From positions 558,001-622,000 of the forward strand of contig NZ_LR594662.1 of assembly GCF_901827175.1 (NCBI RefSeq): DNA of 64,000 nt, given 5' to 3'. Every line of letters begins with the position of its first letter. Position 1 is the stretch's first letter. Made by a program: the position numbers and the translations under genes. The DNA is from Variovorax sp. RA8 (lineage in GTDB: Bacteria > Pseudomonadota > Gammaproteobacteria > Burkholderiales > Burkholderiaceae_C). The notes beneath the pieces are model-generated. The model did no database searches. It was not told the DNA's origin and saw only the letters and a program-made list of their open reading frames with translations. Positions 27,085-35,103 of this stretch are shown here, piece by piece.

Positions 27085-28173
27085 TTAGCGCTCGATGTAG
27101 GCATTCCATCTATCTCGACGACCGGTCTCTTTGATCGCATTGGCAATGCTTGTGGCTGCGGAGCGGAGAGCTGCCTCCAAATTGTCGTCGAGACGATCAT
27201 CACGATAACGGACATGAACCATTCCGCTCAGGTCGGTGGGAAGCTTGGGTGCGTTTTCTGGGCACACCAGGAATGTTCGATCCTTTCCCAGGGCGCCAAT
27301 AAAAAGTCCCAGTTCAAACGTCACGTTGTCGCGCGGAATGTTCACGTCCTCTCCTCGCCACGTAGCGATGTCGTCTCTGCCGGCGATGAGGATCGCGTAG
27401 TCCACATCGCGCGTCTTTGTCAACAGCGCCGACATGAAATCGCTCGAAGGTTTGAAGACTCCGTCCGTCCACACCGTGCATTCAATGTCCGGCTTCGCGC
27501 TCTCCAGACATTGCTGGAGTGCGTAGGCGACCGTCTTTGTCTCGCCTGAAGACCCGATGAAAACGCGATAGCGCTTTTGCGTTCTAGGCAGATCGTCAAA
27601 CGCAAGGCGCCCAAATGCCGTCAAGCGACACGCCTCCAGGATTCTTTGGACGGCTTTAAGCTGACGGTTCGATGCCCCATGCTGCTTGAACAGGCCCTCA
27701 TGCTCAGCACAAAGACTCCCACACCTCAGCTTCCAGGAAATCTCTTGCTTGTCAACGCACCAGTCAAGCAGGCAGCCAATCGATTTATCGTGGGGCTTTA
27801 AGCTGTCTTCCCCGACATCTGAGACCTGTGCGTATACGGACAGAGCGATCTCCATCATCAAGAAGCTCGCAAGACCTGGCGGGGAGAACTGATCAGACCA
27901 ACCGGCGGTCGAGATAATGGATACTCCCCTCGTAGAGTGGGAGAACCAGTTGTCTTCAAACGGCAAGGACGTTACCGCGATCACGTTGGGACCATGATCC
28001 TCCAGGAAAGAAAGGTCAATCGGCCAGGACACCGCTTGATCGTTTGCGAGCGACTCGGAAGCGACGGCACGTAGCGAGATCACATCCTGCGCGGCATCGA
28101 TACATTGACCGGCGCGCTTGAGATGCACGTCGTCCCTTCCGCTGAGTGCCACGGAAACCAGTGCAAATTCCAT
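27085..28173 (-). CDS. TIR-like domain effector (PF10137/CAP12 type)
   Basis: A 362-residue two-domain protein. The C-terminal part (about residues 205-355) is a predicted nucleotide-binding TIR-like domain: YRVFIGSSGETKTVAYALQQ, then DYAILIAGRDD, then NVTFELGLFIGALGKDRTFL. The Glu in FELG is the expected NAD-hydrolase catalytic residue. The first 200 residues form a separate domain (ISTAGWSDQFSPPGLASFLM; SIGCLLDWCVDKQEISWKLR then CGSLCAEH), whose Cys cluster could bind metal. TIR domains of this class deplete NAD in CBASS, Pycsar and related immunity. No cyclase gene is adjacent, so the N-terminal domain may itself be the sensor. Confidence 0.85.
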   Translation of the reverse strand: MEFALVSVALSGRDDVHLKRAGQCIDAAQDVISLRAVASESLANDQAVSWPIDLSFLEDHGPNVIAVTSLPFEDNWFSHSTRGVSIISTAGWSDQFSPPGLASFLMMEIALSVYAQVSDVGEDSLKPHDKSIGCLLDWCVDKQEISWKLRCGSLCAEHEGLFKQHGASNRQLKAVQRILEACRLTAFGRLAFDDLPRTQKRYRVFIGSSGETKTVAYALQQCLESAKPDIECTVWTDGVFKPSSDFMSALLTKTRDVDYAILIAGRDDIATWRGEDVNIPRDNVTFELGLFIGALGKDRTFLVCPENAPKLPTDLSGMVHVRYRDDRLDDNLEAALRSAATSIANAIKETGRRDRWNAYIER

Positions 28174-28462
28174 TCTTCATCCTCCGGGATTGCTATAGAT
28201 TCTTCGTCGCAGAATTACGAACAGAGCTTTATATCTCTCATAAGCGACCAATGAACTCTGACCAGGGCCGGATCATCGACCGGTGCGATCACCGACGTCC
28301 ACGCGACTTCCGCGCCCGGGGGTGCACGCGCACGGAACGGCGGCGCCGCCGCAGTCACAGCCGCCCTCCACGACGCCCGCTGACGGCCTGTCCAGGCGGT
28401 CTTAGCAGAGCCAGCCCGCTCTGAGGCAGTGCACGCACTTCATTGGGGCATCATCTTAGCGC

Positions 28463-28496
28463 GTGCATTTGCAATACGATAGAGTTGCATTTGCAA
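28463..28496. promoter_or_regulatory. twin palindromic operators of the Xre-RES module
   Basis: Two copies of KTGCATTTGCAA (28463-28474 and 28485-28496) are spaced 22 bp start to start, about two helical turns. The second is the palindrome TTGCA-TT-TGCAA. They lie 20-53 bp upstream of the antitoxin ATG, where the promoter must be. The layout fits cooperative autorepression by an Xre antitoxin dimer. Confidence 0.7.
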
Positions 28497-28515
28497 TTTG
28501 TGATAGCGTTCCGCA

Positions 28516-29166
28516 ATGGCACGACATACCCCGCACCACCAGCCCGGCCCAGCCGCCGAGCGACTGATCCCCGCCCCGAAGATGTCGGTCGAAGAGACCA
28601 TGCGGTCTTTCATCGCGGAAGCAGCTCAGGACATCGTCCCGCCGTCGAGGGAGGCGGTTGAACTGGCAACGAAGCTCAACATCGTGTTTGACTCGGTGTT
28701 CGAGCCGCGCAGCGCAGGCGGCAAGCGCAAGGGCGCCGTCGCGACCGACCTGAAGGTCTTTGTTTCGATGCACGACATCGGCCATCATCGCGTGGGCCTC
28801 AATCGCGACGCAGCGGCGACGCTCGCCGCGAAGCCAGTGACCGCAGCCGCGATCAGGAAATGGTTCGACGCGACCGGCATGGAGCGGCGCAAGGACCTGT
28901 ACCACGCGCTGCATGTGCATCCTTCGACGCTGTCGCGCGCCGAGCCGCAGACCGAGATGGACGCCTCGGTCACGGAGCGGATGCTGCGCCACAGCGACCT
29001 GCTGGTGCGCGCCGCCGAAGTGTTCGGCGAGGAAGGCAAGACGTGGCTCACGAAGCGGCATGACCTGCTCGAAGGCAAGACGCCGATGGAGTTCGCGGGC
29101 AACGAGTACGGCGGCGCCAAGGTGCGCGCGATGCTCAACGCGATCGAATACGGCGGTGTCGTTTGA
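28516..29166 (+). CDS. Xre/MbcA/ParS-type antitoxin
   Basis: A 216-residue antitoxin. An HTH-like region occupies about residues 115-150 (HALHVHPSTLSRAEPQTEMD). The C-terminal DUF2384/MbcA-ParS toxin-binding domain (RHSDLLVRAAEVFGEEGKTW, then PMEFAGNEYGGAKVRAMLNAIEYGG) fits the neutraliser of RES toxins. The TGA overlaps the TTG start of the RES gene. The N-terminus (60 residues, Pro-rich) is longer than in standard family members. Twin operators lie just upstream. Confidence 0.92.
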   Translation: MARHTPHHQPGPAAERLIPAPKMSVEETMRSFIAEAAQDIVPPSREAVELATKLNIVFDSVFEPRSAGGKRKGAVATDLKVFVSMHDIGHHRVGLNRDAAATLAAKPVTAAAIRKWFDATGMERRKDLYHALHVHPSTLSRAEPQTEMDASVTERMLRHSDLLVRAAEVFGEEGKTWLTKRHDLLEGKTPMEFAGNEYGGAKVRAMLNAIEYGGVV

Positions 29167-29630
29167 GCGTCAGCGTCTGGCGCATCGGCAGCACCAAGGG
29201 CCTGACGCTCGCGACGCTCTGGCTCGGCTCCACCTTCGAGCCTGGACGCTGGCACCGCATGCCACCGGCGGGTCAGCCGGTCGTCTACGCGGGTGGCAGC
29301 CGCGCGCTGTGCCAGCTTGAAAAGCGCGTGCATTGCAACGGTGTGCAGCCGATCAATCAGACGCTGCTGCGGCTGGACCTGCCAGACGACGCAGAGCTGA
29401 CGGACATCCGCGATGCAGGCATGCCGCACAACTGGCGCGCAGATGAACCGTGGAGTCAGAGCGTCGGGACCCTCTGGCGCACCTCGGGCATGTCGCTGGG
29501 CCTGTGGGTGCCGTCAGCGGTCGAGCCGGGCGAGTCCAACATGGTGCTGAACCCGGACCACGAGCAGTACGCGGCCATTAAGATCACGGTCGAGCGCAAC
29601 CCGTTCCTGTTCGACCAACGCATGTTCTAG
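29163..29630 (+). CDS. RES-domain toxin (NAD-degrading)
   Basis: A 155-residue RES toxin starting at a TTG (LSVSVWRIGSTKG) that overlaps the antitoxin stop. The conserved Arg of WRIG, Tyr of VVYAGGSRALC and Glu of QLEKRVH correspond to the RES catalytic set. RES enzymes deplete NAD by phosphorolysis or hydrolysis, arresting growth. It ends FLFDQRMF, the usual family terminus. The pair looks intact and could be an addiction module for the island or an abortive-infection unit. Confidence 0.92.
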   Translation: MSVSVWRIGSTKGLTLATLWLGSTFEPGRWHRMPPAGQPVVYAGGSRALCQLEKRVHCNGVQPINQTLLRLDLPDDAELTDIRDAGMPHNWRADEPWSQSVGTLWRTSGMSLGLWVPSAVEPGESNMVLNPDHEQYAAIKITVERNPFLFDQRMF

Positions 29631-29659
29631 GGCGTCGACAAATCGCAATCGGCAAAATA

Positions 29660-29675
29660 CTGGATACATGTACAG
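29660..29675. promoter_or_regulatory. LexA-type SOS box
   Basis: CTGGATACATGTACAG fits the CTG-N10-CAG consensus with an AT-rich palindromic core. It lies 30 nt past the RES stop and just before a degraded small gene, whose promoter it presumably controlled. Confidence 0.7.
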
Positions 29676-29684
29676 TATCTGGCG

Positions 29685-30023
29685 TAAAAGTCAGGATCGA
29701 GTTGAGGCGTCACGAGGGCAAGTTCGTCGCGCGGTTTCGTCAGCAACTCGGCCTTCGCGGCCGGCTGATGACCGCCGCGCGATATCGAAGGGAAGCTCAC
29801 CGCGCTGCTGTTCCTGCGCGATGTCGAAGGCGAAAACGGCTACCCGTCCCGGCCATCGCCCGAGCTGTTCGCGCCGCGTGGCTTCGAGTTTCTCGATGAT
29901 CAGTCCGCGTGCATGGCTTCGAGATCATCGATCGGCGGGCACTTCGTGCCGCCGTTGGACGTCTCCCGCTGCCCGAGGTCGTGCGACGCTCGAATCGAAT
30001 CCTACTCATCGAAATGCACTAAA
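29685..30023 (+). pseudogene. degraded gene behind the SOS box
   Basis: Coding character switches frames. RRHEGKFVARFRQQLGLRGR opens in one frame. EGKLTALLFLRDVEGENGYP and SRPSPELFAPRGFEFLDDQ follow in the next. HGFEIIDRRALRAAVGRLPL then PEVVRRSNRILLIEMH closes at the TAA at 30021-30023. Together they suggest one protein of about 110 residues with at least two indels. Function unknown; the SOS box implies a DNA-damage response role in the intact ancestor. Confidence 0.45.
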
Positions 30024-30182
30024 AATCGGGCAACACCGGAGTGATTGTCGCCGTCCATGCTTGACGCTGGAGCCCAAAATGCAGCGCGCGTGGATCACTT
30101 GAACACGCCGAGTCGCATGACCGACGAGAGCGGGTAGGTCGTGTGGCAGTGGGGTACTTGGCGTCGGGGATAAAAGGCGACG

Positions 30183-30590
30183 GTGGCGAAGTACCGGTTT
30201 GCGAACCTGGAGGTGAATCCGAATCCGGGGATGACGAGTGTCTCGGAAGTCACGCCCAAAAAGCGCTTCGATGGGCAGTACTATTTCGCCGAGTCGGGGC
30301 TGCACTACACATATCGAATCCGCGCCCGACGATCAGGCATGCGCCCTGGCGTTGGTCGTCGTCTACGTTTTGTCGCAACGGTGAAAGCTGCTCGCCGAGG
30401 CCATGCAGGCGTAGCCGGTGTCGGTCTGGCTCTACGCTGGGGAACCACACGCGCAAGTCTACTCGACGGTCGTGGCCCAGGCCAATCAGTACGACGATGC
30501 GCTCTGTGACCTTGCGCTGCACACGCACAGGCCGAAGGACGGGCGACGAGACACCAATTCCCGCAGCGCGCGCATGTGAGGAGGGTAGAG
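30183..30590 (+). pseudogene. degraded hypothetical gene
   Basis: A plausible N-terminus MAKYRFANLEVNPNPGMTSV followed by QYYFAESGLHYTYRI is visible from 30183. After that the sensible sequence moves frame (ESAPDDQACALALVVVYVLS, then VSVWLYAGEPHAQVYSTVVA with QANQYDDALCDLALH) and contains stops. It reads as a single small gene with indels. No family recognised. Confidence 0.35.
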
Positions 30591-30721
30591 TTGTTCAGTT
30601 TGATTGCACGCATCCAAAGTGTGCGCAACAGCGGCCCAGCGATATGGGAAGCACAGCCACGTCGCCGCCGCGCCCCGCGTACCCTGTTTCAACAGCCCTC
30701 AACCTTGGACTACCCTAATCG

Positions 30722-31255
30722 ATGTCAGCGACTCTCTCGACCGACCAATGGATTCAGATCGCGAACGCGATCGGCACATGGTTCGCTGCATTAGGAACGG
30801 TCGCGGCCGTGGCTGTCGCCCTTCTCCTTGCGCGGACGGCCGATCGTGTCAGCCTTGCCTGTGTAGCATCGCTAGTGCCTGAGGCTCGCTCAAATGGCTG
30901 CGTCGAGGAGGTGATGTTCATGCGCGCGACCAACGCGGGGAATCGGTCAGTGACAATCGTTGAGTTTGGATGGGCCATCTACGCGCCCGGTGATCGGCGC
31001 ACATACTGCCGTCAGAATGTCCCCAACATTAGCGCAACACATGTCGAGATTTCGCACGGCCGCTCAGCAGAACTCTGCATGGATATTGATGCGACGAAGT
31101 GGCTCGACTTCATGGCGGTGTTTCTCAGCGGTGGTGATCTTCGGAAGCTCAGAGCGGTGTTCATGACTTCGCTTGGTGACATTGTGGAGGTAGCCCCGCA
31201 ACAGCCGCTGCTCGACCGTTTGCGCTGGATGCAGGAGCGACGCGGCTTGATCTAA
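30722..31255 (+). CDS. single-span membrane hypothetical protein, 177 aa
   Basis: Starts MSATLSTDQWIQIANAIGTW, followed by a transmembrane helix (FAALGTVAAVAVALLLAR, about residues 21-38). A soluble 135-residue domain of beta-rich character follows, with FMRATNAGNRSVTIVEFGWA and TKWLDFMAVFLSGGDLRKLR. This layout recurs in small island proteins of unknown function. The next frame in the same direction shows no gene. Confidence 0.65.
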   Translation: MSATLSTDQWIQIANAIGTWFAALGTVAAVAVALLLARTADRVSLACVASLVPEARSNGCVEEVMFMRATNAGNRSVTIVEFGWAIYAPGDRRTYCRQNVPNISATHVEISHGRSAELCMDIDATKWLDFMAVFLSGGDLRKLRAVFMTSLGDIVEVAPQQPLLDRLRWMQERRGLI

Positions 31256-31694
31256 GCGGAATGGCCCCGATGCGGCTGAGGAATGTCGCGCTGGCTCTGC
31301 AGACCGAAGTGAGGCAAGTGTTCAATCGGCCGCTTTGCGCCGACGTCCTCACGTGGCGAAAGGAGGGGCAGCGAAGACCTGGGCGCGTCGGGGTTGCGCG
31401 AAACAGGCGTGCGCTGGGACTCTGGGATGTCGCTGCCTTGTCGAGCGGGTTAGCGCGCGTTCATCGCCTGCACGATGGACAGGCCGCGCTGTACAGCGCC
31501 CGCGTCGTTGAAGCCACCCCGGTTTGCGAAGTGCGGCGATTCAATCAACAGCCACGTCATCTTCGCCGTGAGCAAGAATTGCTTGCGGCCTGAGTCTCTT
31601 CGCACCGAGCGCGGCTATGTCTCGCCGCCGAGTAGAACGCTTCACGTCCTCAGGCGCATGCGGCTCCGAAGGTCAAAAAGACCTGAAACTTCTT
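31256..31694. other. gene-free upstream region of the XRE-cupin regulator
   Basis: Nothing convincing is encoded here. A short perfect hairpin (AGGTC-AAAAA-GACCT, 31671-31685) lies just before the regulator start. Confidence 0.4.
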
Positions 31695-32369
31695 ATGGTG
31701 GCGCCTGTGCTTAGAGCACAGGCGTCACCCTTCCCAACGGCGGAGAAGCTGAGGCTTCCTGCCAGCCTGTCGCGCCCGCGTGCTCGGATCGCACCCGCGA
31801 AAAGCGAGCCGCTATCGCGACTTGGAGAACAGATCAAGGCGCTTCGCATTGCGGCAGGCAAAACGGGCGGGGAGCTTGCTGCCCAGTGCGGAGTTTCGAG
31901 CTCGCTGCTCTCGCGCGTCGAGCGCGGGTTGGTGTCCCCTTCGGTGGAGACGCTCAGCCGAATCCCCGAGGGCCTGGATGTCTCTCCATCGCGCTTTTTC
32001 TCAGACCAGCGCAGCAGGTCGGATCTGTCGCTGGTGCGCGCCGGCCAGGGCATCGTTGTGGATCGCATCGGCGCGGTGGAGAGCTATCGGTATGAGCTGC
32101 TGGGACACCTGTTGTCGGGCAGTATGTTCGTCGAGCCCTATCTTGTGCGGCTGTTGCTTGACGCCAAGCCCTATGCCGGCTTCCAGCACCCGGGAATGGA
32201 GTTCCTCCACCTGACTTCGGGCAGGGTGCGTTACCGGTACGGCAACAAGGCGATGGACTTGAATCCCGGAGACTCCTTTCTGTTCGAAGCGAGCGCGTTG
32301 CATGGCATCGAGGAAGTTCAGGAGGTCCCGGTCAGCTATCTGGTCATCCTATACACGATGCGGGAGTGA
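31695..32369 (+). CDS. XRE-cupin regulator, left copy
   Basis: A 224-residue transcription regulator. The HTH (LGEQIKALRIAAGKTGGELA then GVSSSLLSRVERGLVSPSVE, about residues 38-90) is followed by a cupin (about 125-222; FQHPGMEFLHLTSGRVRYRY and LNPGDSFLFEASALHGIEEV). PuuR-like proteins of this type sense small ligands through the cupin. Most of its length matches the regulator at 45222, giving a bracketing pair around the helicase locus. The start is placed at MVAPVLRAQA by alignment to that paralogue; no ribosome site is evident. Confidence 0.85.
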   Translation: MVAPVLRAQASPFPTAEKLRLPASLSRPRARIAPAKSEPLSRLGEQIKALRIAAGKTGGELAAQCGVSSSLLSRVERGLVSPSVETLSRIPEGLDVSPSRFFSDQRSRSDLSLVRAGQGIVVDRIGAVESYRYELLGHLLSGSMFVEPYLVRLLLDAKPYAGFQHPGMEFLHLTSGRVRYRYGNKAMDLNPGDSFLFEASALHGIEEVQEVPVSYLVILYTMRE

Positions 32370-32517
32370 GAAGAACTGGCAAGGGCAAGGAACTCTCCCG
32401 CGTGGGCGCAAGCGACCTGTATCTGCGCCAGGCGGCGCTGCCGGAGACCCCCTCGACCGCCCGGCTTCTCATCTTTGTCTATCTCTGCTTGAGCTTCCAT
32501 CGCAATGGACCTGTTTA

Positions 32518-35103
32518 TCAGCTGGCTTGCGCCACACGAGCCCGGCTCGCTGGACGCCAGGCGAAGCGCGTAAACCTGCGCTCTGCGTCCAGTTCACTCA
32601 GGCAAATGTCCTGTGCGGTCGCATCAACGACGACGCTGAACTGGGGTGGGCTGGAATGGGGAACATGCATCAGATCGCCGGCCTTGATGCCTTCTCGGTC
32701 CAGGTAGGCCGTGGCAGGGGCTGTGGCGACTTCCAGACCGGTCGTGATGTGATGCGCGAGCCAGTTTTCGCCATGGGCGCTTTCGTCAGCCGTTGGCGCA
32801 TTGGTCATTCGCAAGCTGGAGGCAAGTTGCGCTGTGTCCTCGTCATCGACGGCGATGGCCGGGAGCAGGTCGTAAAGATATGCGTACGTCGCAACCAAAT
32901 AGTCCTTTGTGGCTTTCGGCGCCATGGGCTCAATGCGCTTCAGGAGGCTGTGACCAATGTCCCAGGCGAGCCACGCCAGCAGTGCCCGCACTTGACCGAG
33001 TTCTACGACTTCGTCGGCCTCGCCGTCGTGGACGCGGATATCGCGCGCGATGCCCTGCGCACGCCCGAAAAGGATGACCATCGACTGCGACAAGAGATCC
33101 TGACGGGTTTCCGGGTCGATGAACCCTCCCATGCGGCGCCATTGGGGCAGGTGCCGAAGGCGCCTGAACTCCCGCACCAGTGACAGCACCGCGACGAGCT
33201 GGACCACCCCTGTTCGTGTCTTGGCCGCACGCACGTCAGGCCTGGTCTCGCTTTGCGCCGCCTTGAGCTGTTTGATCATGCGACGGACGACTTTTTTGAG
33301 CCGCTTTCTCACCGCGTCGACCGCTTGCAGGGTCAGCGCAGCGGGAGGCTCTTGGCTGGCCTCCTCATGCTCAGTTCCTACAAGCTCCTCTTCCGAGAGC
33401 GGCGGTGTCTCGGTGGCCGATGCGGCCGATCTTGGCAATCCCTGGCCCAGGCGGTAGAGGAGGGCATCGAGCACGTCGAGCAGGCTTCCCGCTTGCAGAA
33501 GGCGCTTCTTCTTGCTCTTCCTTGCGTTGGCACTTTCGCCGATGTGGACGGCGAGCGATGCCGGGCGTGCCGAAGCAATCGGAGTTTGCTCGCCCGCGCC
33601 AGGCCGCACGGTGCCGGGCGGTGGCGACACCACTTGTTCCGGATCGTCGAAGATGGCCTTCTCGATTTGCTGGATAAGCGATTCGATGTTGGCACCGCTG
33701 AAGTCCAAGCCGGCCAACGCATCCTGAAGTGCGGCTCTGTGCGAGCGCACCACACTTCGGCCCAGAGCCGCATCGTGGTGCACGATTACGCGCAGGAGCT
33801 TGCCACCGCGGCCGCTCAGCTCCAGCCACCGCACTTCAGACGCCCTCTCGCCCAGCTCCACGATCGCGTCCCCATCCTCGGAACGTCCAAGGCCCGCTGG
33901 TGCGGTGTGGGAACCATCCTCCAGGTGCATGATGAACACGGCGAATCCCACAGAGCCCGACGCCGGGATCAGGACTGTCGAAGCCCCCGCGGCAAGAGCG
34001 ACGATCCGCACCGGAGCGCTCGGGCCATCGGCGTCGTTCTCGTCATCCTGGTGCGTGATCGGTATTGCGCGCAGGTCTGCGTCATCCATTGCGCGGGCCG
34101 AAAAACCCTGCGCAAGATCGCTGGCGAAGCTCGAACTTGCCACCTCAAGGTTTGGCCGAACGAGCATGGTCTCGAAGTTGGCGCGCGCGCCTCCAAGCCA
34201 GGCTGGCCGGCTCGGGTTCGCGCTGCCTGCAACGAGCATGTGCGAGCCGCCGAAGTCGAGAAGGAGCGCCTTGGCGTGAAGATAACGCCCTGCCTTCTCC
34301 GCCCAGAGCTTTCGCGCATCAACGAACTGCGAACGAAGCCCTTTGGGATGGCCACCGAGCTTGACGGTCTCGGGGTCGATGATCACCTTGATCGTGGCTC
34401 CGGGCCAACGGGCCTCCAGCGCTTTCAGGAAGGCGTGTTGGGTATCGAAGAACGCGCCGGTAACCACCACGCGCCTGGGCACCACCGGTATCGCGTGGTC
34501 GAGCTGTTCGAGCAACGACGGCCCGCTGTTCGATTGTCCGAGCAGGCGGATGTCGGAAAGCTTCGATTCAGCGCCATCTGCTTCCGGAACAAATTCGCCG
34601 ATCCTGTGCGCGGCCTCCAGTACGGACGGCGCCAGCGCCCCCTCCTGGGTCCGAAGCCATTCGCGGACCAGGCTCCAGATGTGACTCAGCACCCGCTTGT
34701 GAGCAGGGTCGCCGTCCGGACCCACGTCGATGTGCGTCGTGACCTCCCGATTGAAGCCGAAGCCTGAAAGCGTGAGGTTGTGGCTGCCAATGAACAGGAT
34801 ACAGCGCTTCTTGCTGGCAAGCAGGCAGATCTTTGGGTGGAAAGCACCAGGCGCGGCCATGGGGATGAGCGCATACGCCGAACCGGCCAGGCGCGGTCTC
34901 AAGGATGGCGTGGCCCATGAACGCGCGCACTGGACGGTGTCCATGAGCACCACGTTGTGCCGCGACTCGGCCGCCTGCAGGCGCCGAAGTACGACTTCCT
35001 CGTAAAACGGGAGCGCCGCATTAAAGGTCGTCACCAGAGACGCCTCAAATTTCGCGCCTTTTAGAGCTGCCAGCAGCGAGATGTCGTGGTTGGTGTCACC
35101 CAT
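32518..35103 (-). CDS. large PLD-family nuclease-like protein
   Basis: An 861-residue protein with a duplicated phospholipase-D-type fold. The second HKD motif is complete: YLHAKALLLDFGGSHMLVAG then SANPSRPAW (about residues 290-320). The first is HPKICLLASKKRCILFIGSH then NLTLSGFGFN (about 85-115), in which the expected Asp is missing. Residues 500-860 are helical with KKVVRRMIKQLKAAQSE and likely mediate partner contacts. PLD nucleases cut DNA in several defence systems (for example DISARM). The ATG at 35103 overlaps the stop of the preceding gene (ATGGGTGA), implying coupled translation. Confidence 0.85.
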   Translation of the reverse strand: MGDTNHDISLLAALKGAKFEASLVTTFNAALPFYEEVVLRRLQAAESRHNVVLMDTVQCARSWATPSLRPRLAGSAYALIPMAAPGAFHPKICLLASKKRCILFIGSHNLTLSGFGFNREVTTHIDVGPDGDPAHKRVLSHIWSLVREWLRTQEGALAPSVLEAAHRIGEFVPEADGAESKLSDIRLLGQSNSGPSLLEQLDHAIPVVPRRVVVTGAFFDTQHAFLKALEARWPGATIKVIIDPETVKLGGHPKGLRSQFVDARKLWAEKAGRYLHAKALLLDFGGSHMLVAGSANPSRPAWLGGARANFETMLVRPNLEVASSSFASDLAQGFSARAMDDADLRAIPITHQDDENDADGPSAPVRIVALAAGASTVLIPASGSVGFAVFIMHLEDGSHTAPAGLGRSEDGDAIVELGERASEVRWLELSGRGGKLLRVIVHHDAALGRSVVRSHRAALQDALAGLDFSGANIESLIQQIEKAIFDDPEQVVSPPPGTVRPGAGEQTPIASARPASLAVHIGESANARKSKKKRLLQAGSLLDVLDALLYRLGQGLPRSAASATETPPLSEEELVGTEHEEASQEPPAALTLQAVDAVRKRLKKVVRRMIKQLKAAQSETRPDVRAAKTRTGVVQLVAVLSLVREFRRLRHLPQWRRMGGFIDPETRQDLLSQSMVILFGRAQGIARDIRVHDGEADEVVELGQVRALLAWLAWDIGHSLLKRIEPMAPKATKDYLVATYAYLYDLLPAIAVDDEDTAQLASSLRMTNAPTADESAHGENWLAHHITTGLEVATAPATAYLDREGIKAGDLMHVPHSSPPQFSVVVDATAQDICLSELDAERRFTRFAWRPASRARVAQAS

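Noticed and set aside
31261..31593. Open frame of 110 codons before the XRE-cupin gene
   Set aside because: Composition is unlike neighbouring genes, no ribosome site, no family; treated as non-coding.
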